Source: Apiospora phragmitis
Lineage: Eukaryota; Ascomycota; Sordariomycetes; Amphisphaeriales; Apiosporaceae
Direction: 5' to 3'
NCBI GenBank assembly: GCA_038363925.1
Contig: JAQQWL010000009.1
Span: forward strand, 1,860,001-1,924,000
Length of the DNA stretch: 64,000 bases
Shown here: piece by piece, positions 34,769 to 47,113 of the stretch
Numbering within the stretch: position 1 is the stretch's first letter
How the letters are laid out: each line of letters starts with the position of its first letter
Translations under genes and position numbers: made by a program
Notes under the pieces: model-generated
Told to the model about the DNA's origin: nothing
Databases searched by the model: none
What the model saw: the letters and a program-made list of their open reading frames with translations, nothing else

Positions 34769-37700
34769 CTACGATGTGTAACCAAGTCCTGTTCCCCGGC
34801 AGGACACCCAAAACTCCTTAACGACTTGATTTGTAGCTCTGGACCCACGCAAGCTAAGATTTACTGTTGTTAGCCACTGCAGTAAGAGAAATTGGTCCGA
34901 CGTTGTTTTGTGCGTTGTTGAAGACTCCCAGCCATGATAGAGGCTAGCCATGGGAACTACATACCTGGTAATTTTCTTCAGGAATAACCCTCGGTCTGCA
35001 AGGGAGACCTTGTCACTAGGGAACGAGTTATCGTTCAATGCTGCCTCGAGCCATTGGCGAGCATTGGCGTTCTGGAAGACAAGTTTCTTCAAGGGGTCGC
35101 TGAGTTTATCCAGTTCACTCCGTGCGGCGTTGCCACCAATATTCTGAATGAGGGACTGGGCTAATATCGGGCCAAATTGGCTCATGGCTCCGTCGATTGT
35201 TCTTTGTGTGCCCTCATCATCGGACTTCAGCGTAATGAACAAGGTCTAGAAAAGTCAGCTATTTCATGACACTGTAGGTTTACGACACGGTGGGCACGGT
35301 AGGTGTAAACTAAAAGAATTCTGTAACAAGGGAGATACATACCCAGAAATCAGCCGCAGCTGCTTTTGGCAATGGCTCTTTTCCATTGAGCATCTCAATG
35401 GCAAATGTGAAGATGTATTCCGCATTGCTAGGAGGCTGGACCCGCGATAGAACGTCCGGACACCTTTGGATGACCTTTTGGATGAATTCAATGCTGAATT
35501 GGGCCAACTCGGGATCGTTTGATGGGTGGCCAAGCATCCCAATGTAACCGATAACCCACGGCAGAAGCTGGTCAATAACTTGGCGCATTTGACCCCTGTA
35601 GTTTCCATTGTGCACATAGCTCAGGAAGACTTGAGCAGTATTCACTGCTACGGGTGCTGCTACATGCCAAGGACTGGTGAGAAGGTCGATCACCATCTGC
35701 GGAGGGAAGACAAATGGCCCCGGCTCGGTCTCCGAGAAACCAGCTCGAACAACATGGTTAATATCATACTGGTCCATCTCGTTAGTTGGATTATCAAGGA
35801 TATGGTTTGGAAACAACAGTTGGTGACAGGGTATCTAGCGGTTATTGGCTAAATGTACGATACTTACCATCACTTGAAGGCTTTCATAGAATGCAGCTTT
35901 GGTTTGGGCAAGGATGTTCATGATGTTGCCCTGTAGTTGCTCGAGTTCTGGACTGATCTTGACCGTCATCGAACTTTCGTCCGCATCGAGGTTTATGGGG
36001 GAGTCTGACGGTGACTGGAGACCTTTTGCTGCTCCAAGTAGACATCTTAAAGCCCGCACAGCTACTTGCAGAGCCACCTCATGTCCAGGTACCTATCGAC
36101 TATTGGCATCAGTATTCATCTTCCGGGGAACAAATTGTATCCCAGGAGGGAATACAGGCACCCTGGAATAAGTTGTGTTTTCATTCCTCCCGAGACACTG
36201 GAATAGGAAAGAGTAAACTCCGAGTGTTGCTTACCGGCTGGGTCGGATGTTGGTTTAAATCGAACGCGCGCATCACTGTAGGGTCGCTTGGTTCCAACAT
36301 GAATGAAATAGACTTGAGCTGGATGGCCTTCTCGATGTCAGAAGCGAATAACATGAGTAGCTGCTGGAAAGCACCAAGTCGCTGCGACTCCTCGGGAACG
36401 GCCTGAATGATAGAGGCAATAGCACCGACAACTCGTTCTTCGGTAAGAGAGTCATCGGCACACTGTTTCGGATAATGCCGTACTGGTCGAGAAACGCACC
36501 AACTTCGGGTGTCAAGATAGCCCTGCAAGAGGAACACAGCCTGTATATGGATTTCGCAGAAGGGCCAGCCAAATGGGATTCGTGCAGGGCCCCAAAGAGC
36601 AAATTCAGTGCTGCTGGCAAGAATTCAGCACGGCGTACGAAGTACTCCGAGTATCTCTCGATGAGAGAAAGACAAGTCTGTCTTGTTCGGACGGGCACAA
36701 CCGAGTGTCCTCGACGCAGCAGATCGAACAGCTGAGAGCCGAATACTTTGGACAGGGCAGCATCGCAAGAATCGTTGTCAGGGAGGCAGTCAGATAGAGA
36801 CCCTAAACAGAAGGCTGCGGCTTCAAGCTCTGCCCAGGAAGTAGTGGAGAGACTTTGCGTCGTTAGATCCACAAAGACGGAGATCAGAGAGTCGCCGACA
36901 AGTGTGTACATGGTCTGAAGCAAGTCGGACACGTCCTTACGCGCATCACTGAACCCGACTCTCTCAGTTGAGTCCCAGGCATTGTACACACTGATGTGAG
37001 GGTATTGGATTTTGCGCCAGCAATGAGAGACGACTTGCATGAGATAGGACAGTGGTGGTATGTTCCAGTTGATAGGCTGATCTGGTTCCGAAAACAGGTC
37101 ATCCGTCATCGACTCGATGAGTGTAGCCCAGAAATCAAGGGCGGGCACGAAAATCTTGTCTTCGGCGACCAGATGACCCTGAGCAGCCAGTAATCCCAAT
37201 AGCCCAGCCAAGAAGCGCTGCGCCCTTTCGATGGACGGGTTGAGTAGCTCGGTAATCTGAGCGTCGCCGAACGCGATCATGAAAAGACCAAACTGGACCG
37301 CAGCAGAATCAAAGTCGCCCTGAATGAGCTCTTGATAGTGTTTCTGCGCCCAGTCAGACTGGAAGAGAGAATAAAGCAAGTCGTAGTCATCCTTAGTGAA
37401 GAAGGTCTGCCAATTGTTCAGGGAGTCGGTCAGAATATCTATCGCTGCCTCGTAGATGTTATCGATGACAAGACATTCTATTGTCGGGCGAAGCAGCGGC
37501 CTCAGTTTGGCTGTTAACTGGTCGTTCGGCGTGCGCTCGCCGTAGGTCATCCACTCATGCAGGGCCTCGATGGCATCCCTTTGAACCCGGGGTCCTGTTG
37601 AACCAGATAAGGAGATGGCCACAACAGCTGCTACATCCTCAGAGTTTCTGACAAGACGTTCATGAAGAGCAATGTGTTTGATAGATCTCGAGTCTATCTT

Positions 37701-38352
37701 CTCTCCTTCTTCCGCTAGCGCCGCTGCGAACCATGCCACGCTGATGGCTTTCTGTGGAGTCAAAGATGGAAATATATCCCTAACAGGTGCTGTGTCTTTA
37801 GCATCGTCCAGAGCCTCCCCTTTATTCAGATCCAGGCAGTAGACAAGATCTCGAATGCAGAGTGGCCATAGATGAGAGAAATGGATGTAGTGGGTGACTA
37901 GGGCAGAGCAAAGCTTCCTGATAACTATCGGGCCAGCACCGTTTTCAAGAGAAACGATAAGCCAGTTGATGAGCTTCTGCACAAGAAGTTTTGCTGCGTC
38001 ATCGTCAATGGTGTCGGTGTTGAGCTTGACGACAAACGTGAGAGCCCCAAAGAACTTGACGTTGTCAGAAGACCGCGACAGTAGGGCGTCTGCAATCTGC
38101 CAGCCATCGGGCGACTTCTGTAACCCTTGGAGAGACTCCTGGATCCGTGAGATAACAGCAGGTGAGTTTGGCTGATACAGGCTCTCAACTAACTGCGACA
38201 TGTGTCAGTATGAGCTAGCAGATGGGCATATAAAACATCGGGAGCAGCAAAATGCTACTTGGTCATATACAGGGATGGGTAGAGAACCAGGACAATACCA
38301 TACTCACGTTTTCGATATCGTCAATACTGGCAGGCTGAGAAATTGGATCCAT
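34769..38352 (-). CDS. Importin-beta karyopherin (Kap122/importin-13 type)
   Basis: A HEAT-repeat nuclear transport receptor. Exon 1 (38352-38308, MDPISQPASIDDIEN) splices to LVESLYQPNSPAVI, the family N-terminus that contacts RanGTP, with DNVKFFGALTFVVKLN typical of the Xpo1/importin-13 N-terminal repeat. Long exons continue with NLGVINWN-like helices and end with TNQVVKEFWVSCRGTGLGY. Six exons are inferred: junctions at 36238 (GTAAGC), 35870 (GTAAGT), 35341 (GTATGT), 35246 (TAG) and 34965 (GTATGT); the acceptor near 35775 is unsure. Length is about 1,000 residues. A break at a three-base T run on the plus strand (36466-36468, one base short) splits exon 2. Assignment to the Kap122/importin-13 branch rather than Mtr10 rests on overall pattern and is moderate. 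Confidence 0.8.
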
Positions 38353-39504
38353 GGCGCGCGCCCATAATCATGTGCGACTGGAATCGCAGTTTCTGATAAG
38401 TGAAGTTAGGTGTGTAGTTTGGGACAGCCTGATCTTATATCCAAATCATGTTGATGTACATGCAGGTTAAAGCTCTATTTCTACTTGGAACCCAAAGCCA
38501 TTGACCGATGAAATTCATGGTGGGGCAGATCCAGCTCCTTACCTGCAGCTACCCAGCTTAATTCTCCTTAACCACCTGCGCCTACCTGCCCGCACCTGGA
38601 GTGGAGGTACAGGTAGATTTTACCCCCTAGGCAGCTTTCGGTCCATTTCAAAGGAAGTACGTGCATCAAATAAAGAGCGTTAATATATTTGCTTATTGTT
38701 TACAAAGGCTCAACTTTGTGCCAATATTATTCTCGACATCTGAAATGGGCTATAACGGTTTAACGGTAGTGGAAATGTATGAGGTCAGATTTGGCATGTG
38801 TGCAATTTCTCAAGCTACATGCAGCTAAATAATGTACCTACCTCAGTACCTCAGGGCTGTCAGCTGGAGTGTCCCTCCAACCCTCCAAATTGCCTGCTAA
38901 GGTTACAATTGAAGGTAGATGCTAAGGGAATGTCCCGGCATCTGTTACCAGCGCCACCAGGTACTTTCAACCAAGTTGAACATTCCTGCAGCATTACCTG
39001 TTGCCAACTGAAATAAGCCTTGTCCATGCGACAGAGGTTTGGTGCAGTGCCTTTATATCATTCTCCGTCTGGCAGTGAGTGGGAGAAAGAAAGGTGCTGA
39101 GGGCTTCTCGCTTAACACCAGCTTTATAAGCTGGTCAAGAGGCGCTTCCATCTTGAGCTATTACATACACGAAGCTTGGCATTGCCCCTCCATTTGTTCG
39201 CTGCTCCTTACCTTGCTTGGCTAGGGGATTGCGCATAAACGAACGTCAACATATCTAGACAGACTTGAATGAACAACACTCTCCATCAGGAACGCATTTG
39301 CTACCTGGAATTTAGTTTTGGAATAATTCCTCATTTGTAGCTTTTTCCTGCCCCAGCATCATTATCGCCTGCTCGATACGACGGTTCGGCACGATTCGTT
39401 GGCTCATTTTTAGCAGAGACATTTGCAAACGACCGTCAGCTTGAACCACGAGCGAGGATAGTCGATAGAGTCCCGGTCTCTAGCAGCTAGGTACATACTC
39501 GCTC
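38353..39504. promoter_or_regulatory. Divergent upstream region, karyopherin and aminopeptidase P
   Basis: 1.15 kb between divergent starts. Contains several short ORFs without features. Promoters of both genes are expected here, but no element can be named. Confidence 0.35.
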
Positions 39505-41576
39505 ATGCGACTTCTTCGACCTCTAACCCTTCTATCGAGGAGCTTGCTCAGACCTGCTGCACCTCCACTATCGAGAGCCTATTATCCCAAGTGCCCATCC
39601 CTGCGCCGAGACCCCTCAGTACTCGCAAACCCCTCGAATCGCCGATACCGAACATACACTACAGCAGTCGATATGGAGAAGGTCGACACTACAAGCCGGC
39701 TAGCCGCCTTGCGGAAGTTCATGAAGGAGCATAATGTCGATGTATACATTGTGCCGTCCGAAGACAGCCACTCTTCTGAATACATTGCCGCCTGCGATGC
39801 CCGCCGAGCTTTCATCTCGGGATTCATCGGCTCTGCTGGGTGCGCGGTTATTACACATGATAAGGCTGCTTTGGCGACCGACGGCCGCTACTTCAACCAG
39901 GCCTCCAAGCAACTGGATGACAACTGGACTCTGCTGAAGCAGGGGATCGAAAACGTACCGACTTGGCAGGAATGGTGCGCCGAACAGGCAGCTGGGGGCA
40001 GAGTGTTGCTGTCGATCCAACCCTTCTGACGGCGGGGATAGCTAAGAAGCTGTCCGATAAGATCAAGAAGGAAGGTGGAAAGGAACTGGTTCCCATTCAG
40101 GGAAACTTGGTCGATCAGGTATGGGCCAGCGAGCGGCCCTCACGACCTAGTGAACCAGTCTTCATCCTTGAAGATAAGCACGCTGGCAGGGATGTCAAGG
40201 CTAAGCTCGCTGAATTACGCAAGGAGATCGAGAAGAAGAAGGCTTTCGGCTTTGTCGTTTCCATGTTGGATGAGGTCGCCTGGCTTTTCAACCTCCGAGG
40301 CAGCGACATCCCCTACAACCCTGTCTTCTTCTCGTATGCCGTAGTGACACCTGAGGACACAACGCTCTATTTCGACTCTTCCAAATTGGACCAGAAGTAC
40401 CAGGCTGTCCTGGCCGAGTTTGGGGTGACTATCAAGCCATACGATGCAGTGTTCGAGGAGGTTACGTCTCTGGGTCAGAAAGGCCAACAGACCAACAGTG
40501 CGAAGACGGGCGAATCGCGGAAGTTCCTCATCTCTAACAAGGCATCGTGGGCACTCAAGCGTGCCCTCGGAGGAGACGAGATGGTGGAGGAGATGAGAAG
40601 TCCTATTAGCGACTCCAAGGCAGTCAAGAATGAGGCTGAGCTGGAAGGGATGAGGGCTTGCCATGTCCGAGACGGTGCTGCTCTGATCGAGTACTTTGCA
40701 TGGCTAGAGCACGAGCTTATTGCAAAGAAGTCCACCCTGGATGAAGTGGACGCTGCGGACAAGCTTGAGGCCCTTCGCAAGAAGCAGGAACACTATATCG
40801 GCTTGTCCTTCGATACCATTTCTTCCACCGGCGCAAAGTAAGTCCACCGTTCCATCTTTCCAAATCGCGACTGGTGTCTAACAATTCCCAGTGCCGCTGT
40901 GATTCATTACAAACCCGAGAAAGGAGCCTGCGCCACAATTGACCCGAATGCCATCTACCTTTGCGATTCAGGAGCTCAATACCTAGACGGCACGACCGAC
41001 ACAACGCGAACTTTGCACTTCGGAACTCCCACGGCAGAAGAGATTGAAGCTTACACGCTGGTCCTGAAGGGAAATATCGCGTTGGATAAGGCGGTGTTCC
41101 CTAAAGGCACCACAGGGTTTGCATTGGATTGTCTGGCCCGACAGCACCTCTGGAACCTTGGTTTGGACTACCGACATGGGACTGGTCACGGCGTAGGTTC
41201 CTTCCTGAACGTCCACGAGGGCCCCATCGGAATTGGCACTAGGGTGCAGTTCGCTGAAGTGGCATTGGCCCCTGGGAATGTCATCTCCAACGAGCCTGGA
41301 TTCTACAAGGACGAGTCCTTTGGTATTCGTATTGAGAACATCATCATGGTCAAAGAGGTCAAGACAAAGCACTCATTCGGTGACAAGCCCTGGTTGGGTT
41401 TCGAACACGTCACGATGGTGCCCTACTGCCGCAAGCTTATCGATACGAGCCTGCTGACAGAGGGAGAGATTGCTTGGTTGAATGCGTACAACGCCGAAAT
41501 CTGGGACCAAACGCACGGTTTCTTCAAAGATGAGATCGTATTAAACTGGCTGCAGAGGGAAACTGGACCCTACTAA
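39505..41576 (+). CDS. ampp: Xaa-Pro aminopeptidase P
   Basis: A M24B metallopeptidase that removes an N-terminal residue next to proline, using a di-manganese centre. Metal ligands are in conserved context: Asp in [16 protein letters not shown] (two Asp), His in [14 protein letters not shown], and Glu residues in [17 protein letters not shown]. The substrate-binding N-terminal domains contain [17 protein letters not shown] and [14 protein letters not shown]. The first ATG (39505) adds an Arg/Ser/Leu-rich stretch that could target mitochondria. The cytosolic form would begin at 39672 ([10 protein letters not shown]). One intron is at 40838-40891 (GTAAGT...CAG). A G run at 39994-39998 is one base short and breaks the frame between AEQAAGG and [12 protein letters not shown]. 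Length is about 655 residues, as expected. Confidence 0.95.
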
Positions 41577-41646
41577 TCTGACGAGGACAAAACATCGGCT
41601 TGAATCCTCTGTCAGCCAAGTGCAGTTATTGGGCTACAAGACATTC

Positions 41647-42390
41647 CTAGACGTTCCCGAAGCGAAGGAAGGCAGAAGCGGCAAAGAAGAAGCCAAAGCT
41701 TAGCTTGAAAGCCGGGTCTTTGCGCAGTGCTTCTAGAACACGCGAGTTCTCGACTCGTTGTTTCACCCGCAGTTGGTCGACGAGATCGACCCCGTACCTG
41801 GCGGCAACCTAAACAGGGTCACAGTAGACGTTAGCTATACATACCTAGAGAGCCTGAAGACAAACTTTCAGGCTGTGATTGCTGCCGAGTGCCTTACCTG
41901 AACGATGACCACGGAAATACCCAGTAGCAGTACTAATGTTTTGGAGAAGACGCTGACCAGTAGCCCAGCCAGGAAACCTTGGATCAGAGGTATTATGATT
42001 AGCTTAATGCACGTGAAAGAAGGCCAGTAAGTCGTGCGTTGAGGCTGTAGACCCATGATCAAGTCAAACGAGCCGAACATGTGCCTATCGGATCATAGGC
42101 GTGTGTGTGTGGCGACGAACATAGAAAACAGAGAGGGGCCGCTTACCGCTAACACTTCCACCGGACAGCTGTCTGATCATATCGGGATCCAGACCCTTCG
42201 CCTTCGCCGCCGCTGCAGGCCTTGTCTCCGATGATTGAGACGCGAAGGGCCGTGGTACGGACCGCGCATCCATGCGTAGCGGGCGGCGGTGCTCTTGTAG
42301 CGCTACGGCGGTGCCTAGGGAGAGGCTGAGCCCCGTGCCCAGCAGCGCCGTGCGACGGAGCGCTGTGCGGCTCATGAGGAGTGCTGACAT
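41647..42390 (-). CDS. FUN14 family mitochondrial outer-membrane protein
   Basis: A small membrane protein of the FUN14/FUNDC1 family, linked in other fungi and animals to mitophagy and mitochondrial membranes. Three exons (42390-42147, 41977-41898, 41808-41647) give 161 residues with exact frame at both joins. The N-terminus (LLMSRTALRRTALLG, many Arg/Ser/Ala) could target mitochondria. The conserved core is GSVSGFLAGLLVSVFSKTL, then LVLLLGISVVIVQ and the C-terminal FKLSFGFFFAASAFLRFG. Two or three membrane segments are predicted. Its stop lies only 70 bases from the aminopeptidase P stop, so the two genes converge tightly. Confidence 0.88.
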
Positions 42391-43176
42391 GATTTTTGCT
42401 GGAGGCTTTTGACTGGGGATTCGTGATAATTGGGTGTTTCCTACTGCGAAGCGGAGTTGTTTCTTGGTACTGGATGAGGTTATAGTGAATTCGGTCGTGA
42501 TGTTTTGACTGCAAGGTTGTTGTGATGGTTCGGGAACTTTTCTCTTGACGTCACCGAGCCGTAGCGTGGGAACCCGTGGCTCGGCCGCTAATTGCGATTG
42601 ACGGGGAGCTGTGGGTCAAGCTATGGTCGCGACACTCTCCAGATATCTATAACCAGGGGTAATCGAATAGGAGCTGTCAGGACCTATGCATCGCGCATCC
42701 ACGCATTTAAACTAATAGAAAGCCTTGCATGTCATCTGGTTTGCCAATACAAGTGCCGGTGGACTATCTACTCGACTTTCCTTTCGAAAAGGCTATGAGC
42801 TCCATCAAGTCCTTTGTGAAGGACGCAATCATCCGTTGGTTAAGACGTTCAAATCCGTCAGCTTGGTTTGATACGAAGTTTTTAGAGACCTAACAATTTC
42901 GGATTTGTGCAAATTTGGACGTAGTATTTAACTGATAAAGACATATCTCATGATAATTCGTAATCGTGCGAAACACAATCTCTGCTACAAAACCAAACTC
43001 GTATCCAATTTTGCCCAGAATTTTGCCGTACAGAATAGCAGATCCAATAATACATATCACACATCCAACTCCCTGTTTAGTAGATCCATAAGAAAGAAAA
43101 GAAGCAATGCGCAAGAAAAAAATGGGGGGGGGGGGGGGACGCGGCGGCGGTCGGGGGTTTCAACAAAAAACACCCC
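42391..43176. other. Intergenic, FUN14 upstream region
   Basis: The right half is AT-rich and ends in a long G run. No coding exon seen. It contains the FUN14 promoter and the 3' flank of the gasdermin-like gene. Confidence 0.4.
43124..43138. repeat. 15-base G homopolymer
   Basis: Fifteen consecutive G residues follow an A-rich stretch just beyond the 3' end of the gasdermin-like gene. Long mononucleotide G runs are rare in fungal genomes and prone to sequencing error. Confidence 0.85.
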
Positions 43177-44114
43177 TTAATCGGGGAAGTAGAGTTCGAA
43201 GTCTAACACGCTTTCAGAACTCACGTTGGGCGACGACTCAGCGCTTCCCTTCTTATGGCTCATGAACTGTGCACCGTTCGCAGGTGCGGCCATGGAGTTG
43301 CCCATCCTGATCTCGTGTAGGATCCTTTCCGTGATGGGCTCATCCCGATAGCCACGACCTGCTATCGCCCTGTCACCATCAACTCCATCCCCCTTGCTTC
43401 GACCCTTGAACAGGTTCCGCAGGCCAGCACCGCGGCTCTTCTTCTCCACCAGCCGCCTGATGGGGTACACGCCCAGGCCCACGATCATCTCTTGGCGGAA
43501 CTCGGCGCTGACGTTGCGCTTGTTCGAGGCGCCATGCTCCGCGCCGAGCTGGGCGACCGTGGCGCCCGTGTGCGGGTCGGGCACGCCCACGTCGAGGCCG
43601 GCGTTGGTGGAGTGCCCGGCGCCCGCTCGACCTTGAGGGTGGAGAGCACGAGGATGTTGGTGACGAAGTAGACGAACTCGACATCCAGGTTGCGGTCGAG
43701 CAGGCGCATGACCGAGTCCCGGTAGGCCGGGTCCTCCATGAGGCCGTCCATCTGCTCGTGGGGGCTGTCCATCTTCCACCACTTGGCCTTGGCGGCGTGG
43801 CGCGCCTCGGTCGAGCTGCCGTCCTTCTCGAAGAAGGCGTTGACGATGCGCTCGAACGCCGCCCTCACCTTGGTGCTCGCGCTCCGGTTCAGCACGCTGC
43901 TGTAGTTCTCGATGTCCACCGGGCGCGGGTCGATCCCCGGCTGCCGCTCGAGGGGCACGGGGCCCCGGAAGGACGAGTAGGCGTAGAGCGGGTCGTAGGG
44001 CTTCACGACGCAGGCGCCCATCAGCTTGTCGCGGTACTCGCTGGCGAGGATGGGCTCGCTGATGAGGAAGATGGGCGTCTTTGGCCGGGATTTGAGGTTG
44101 TCCATGGTGCCCAT
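43177..44114 (-). CDS. Gasdermin-like protein (RCD-1/HET-Q1 type), putative
   Basis: Proposed member of the fungal gasdermin family, whose known members form membrane pores and kill the cell after proteolytic removal of a short C-terminal piece. The N-terminus has the pattern SEPILASEYRDKLMGACVV followed by a P-x-x-P-x-x-x-Y-type segment. The middle has VEFVYFVTNILVLSTLKVE, a hydrophobic beta-like stretch, then the region leading to IVGLGVYPIRRL. The predicted protein is about 310 residues, slightly longer than known members. About 75 residues after the putative pore domain are polar and low in complexity and could be the inhibitory tail. A one-base break near 43628 divides two frames. The call rests on motif memory and on its place next to a CHAT-protease gene, not on a database match. 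Confidence 0.55.
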
Positions 44115-45025
44115 AATATGTGCTCAATAGTAAGGCTGAGGAAAGAAAGCTACGCTTGGCTTGGTGTCTGGTAGAATAAGTGTTGAAGATGAAGTAAGTT
44201 GTAGTCTGTTGATATCAATATCTATTTGCTTGTGATACGGCAGTCGTTCTTGTAAGACTTGATGGGAAGGCCCGTTTCCTGGGTTGTTACCTCATGATTG
44301 TCTTTGGAGGCCTGTTCTGCGAACTTGCAATAATTACAGTATGACTTCACACATAGCGCCTGGGCTTATAGTCCTACGAATGGGATGGCAGACTTCCACA
44401 GCCTGAGTGGCGGTACGGCAAATGAGCAGTCACGCACCTCAATAACTGCGCCCCCCATTCTTGCCGAGGCTCTGCCCGTGTAACCTGACGATTGGTTTGC
44501 TTTAATAGTAAAAAAACAGGGCCTTTTTAGCTGTGCTCACATGGGCGTCAAGCCGCCTCGAAAACACAGTGGCTTGAACAAACATTGAAGGGTCCCAGTC
44601 ATCTAGTGAGGTACCCCTAGCAGGTAAGTACTTAAGCAAGCAATCAGTGAGATGGGAAAAAGTGAGCGCCTCGGAGGGAGCCCAACGCGTCCCTGTTCCT
44701 GGAATTGGGGTAAACTGAACGGGTCGAGTTGCAGTAGCCTGGGACTTTTGTCTGGGGAAATTGCAACTGTACATCGCATCTGCGAAACCCTTCCATGACA
44801 GCTGACGGTTCCCCAACGGTCCAGCCGCCGCATACCATCTTTGTTGTTCCTTTCTTTCTCTTATGCGGCTGGCTCTCCCTCATGCAACACCAGAGACCAA
44901 AAGGAATCTGGTCTTCCGCAACTTCGAGCCTCTTTTCTTCCCCGAGCCAGCGGTGAAAGGAAGAAAGCTCGCGAGATGTGGCAAGCTATTGAAGCTCCAA
45001 ATATCCACACTCTATCTTGCTTGCA
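44115..45025. promoter_or_regulatory. Divergent upstream region, gasdermin-like and CHAT genes
   Basis: The 0.9 kb between the two starts would hold both promoters, allowing shared regulation of the two genes. No element is recognised. A short basic ORF near 44500-44830 on the minus strand has no support. Confidence 0.4.
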
Positions 45026-47113
45026 ATGAGCTTGGATAAGATTTACGTGACTGACGTTTCGACGGAACGGCCCGACCCGACCCCCGGCCCTCGACAATGG
45101 AAGATTAGACTCCAGATCAACGAAGTCTATATCGAAGGCTTAGACATCCACGATCCCCGTCCTTCCGACTTCTACAAGTTTCAACTCAACGACTATGTCC
45201 GCGAATCCGCCCACGTACTCGCGCGGAAGTTTGCTCGTCTGGGCAAGGCCACCACCAAGGAACACGCCAAGCTCGGGGAATGGCACGACGACCTAGCCGC
45301 CTACACGCAGAGTCTCTGGGAAATCCTGAGACTGGATTTTTACAGACAGACTCGACATGATGCTTTCCGTCGAGAATCTACCGGATGCATCATCTACATA
45401 ATTGACCAAGAGCGTATAAACGAATATCACATCCACCGCCCCGAGTTGAGTCTACAATGTTTGAAGTGGGAACTCTTGGAGACGGCCTCTCTGGGGGAAG
45501 GCTGGCCATCCGATTATAACCTGGCTGTTTCGCGTGTAGTTGATGCTAAAGATGGTGTGCGAAAACCCTACTTTGAAGAGTTGGAGGATGTACAGAAGAG
45601 TAAGATGCATGGTGTCAGCACTATCAAGATCTTGCTAGTGGTAGCTCGAGATCTTACCAAGATGGGGAGGAACCGAGATGCCGGGCCTGAGCTGACCCAG
45701 GAGCCATTGATGAAATTGCAATGGATGTTGAATCGCGCCAAAACGCGTGTTTTGCTCGAGGTTGTGCGACCAGGATCGTTGCAGAGCCTTAGGCATCATC
45801 TAAGCTCGAGGAGGAAAAAAAGGGATGCATTTCAACATCGTACACTTTGATCTGCACGGAGATGAGTATGCATTTCACTTGTCGGGATCTTGACATTTAC
45901 ACCCTTGTATCATGTTCTAACCCCTCGCCTTGTAGGGTCATTCTCGGGGAAAGACCAGTCTCCAGACTCGTTTTCGCTACTGGGCAACGTGGCAGCCCCA
46001 AAGGCGTTGTCAGCGTAGAGGTCAGGGACGTTGCAAGGCTCATGAGTTTGGAGCTCATCGAGCATGTCGTAATGACGACTTGTTGGTCGGCCTATGAAGA
46101 GGCCGGTAGTATTTATAGTATGGCTCGGCAACTCGTGCACTCTAACGTCCGCGGAGTGTGCGCGGTCTGGGGCCCTACAGGAACTTACTGCGTATCGGCT
46201 TTCAACCAGGCATTCTACACACAACTCCTCCAAAAGGACGAGTCTTTCGAAGCTGCCATACATAGCGCACGTCGAGCGATTCGGTCAGTGCCTGGAAGAT
46301 GGCCCGGCACGAGAACAATACCGCGACGACTTCCTCTTTGTGTACTATTCGCGCGACAATCCCATCAAGCCTATGGGACCCCCGCAGTCGCTTTCAGAGA
46401 CGCTGAAGTCATGCGCAAGATATATCTTTGGCTCATCACACCTTAAGACTCACATCTTCCGTCGTGCTGAACAAAAGCCGCACACATCGTCAGTCGATAA
46501 TAATGGTAGTGGCATCATCCCACTAAGATTACTCCTGTTCGAGTTGGAAGTCTACCTCCAGGCGCATCGCATCGTCTACGCCAGCGACTCCGATGCGCAC
46601 CAAGAAAAGATGAAAGAGACGATCCAGAGCCTCTCGAAGATGTGGCTACGTACAAATTTTATTGACGAGGTCCATTACCGGAAGATTCCACAGGACAACT
46701 CACGTAGCATTACAACACTGCCGAAACCACACCATAAGGAGTCGAGGCATACCCATGGGTACTTGCTCGGTCACCGTCTGCCATGCGCGCTGGGTGGCAT
46801 TCTTCATGTGATCGAGGGCCAGGATGACGTGTTCAGATTGCCCTACAACAGTTCTCAAGCAGAGAGCGAGAACAGAAGCAACACGATTCGGATGTTGCAC
46901 AACTTCCTTATCGAAGTCAGCACCCATGATTACGTGATATTCCTGGGTTTCCGGGTTGAGAGCAACTGGATGCCAAAGGAATGGGTAAAGAGTTGTCCTA
47001 GGGATATGAAGTATTGGTCGCATGGGAGCACCGTGTACGAACATGAGTTGGAAAAGCCCAACTCGCTGGATTTGGTACCAACTTTCGCAAACGGTAATAT
47101 CGGATTCTTCTAA
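45026..47113 (+). CDS. CHAT-domain (caspase-like) protease
   Basis: A cysteine protease of the CHAT family (clan CD, related to caspases and separase). Start at 45026 gives MSLDKIYVTDVS. The N-terminal 270 residues form a region typical of fungal CHAT proteins (FYKFQLNDYVRESAHVLARK). The catalytic His is in NIVHFDLHGDE near 45850. An intron at 45866-45935 follows, then SRLVFATGQRGSPKGVVSVE. The catalytic Cys is in HVVMTTCWSAYEEAGS (codon 46081-46083), and AQLVHSNVRGVCAVWGPTG-like sequence completes the fold. About 230 further residues after the domain show no recognised motif, ending at 47113. Frame breaks at the A run 45815-45821 (one too many) and near 46280 are probable sequence errors. 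The ORF is otherwise intact and the dyad is preserved. Confidence 0.8.
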
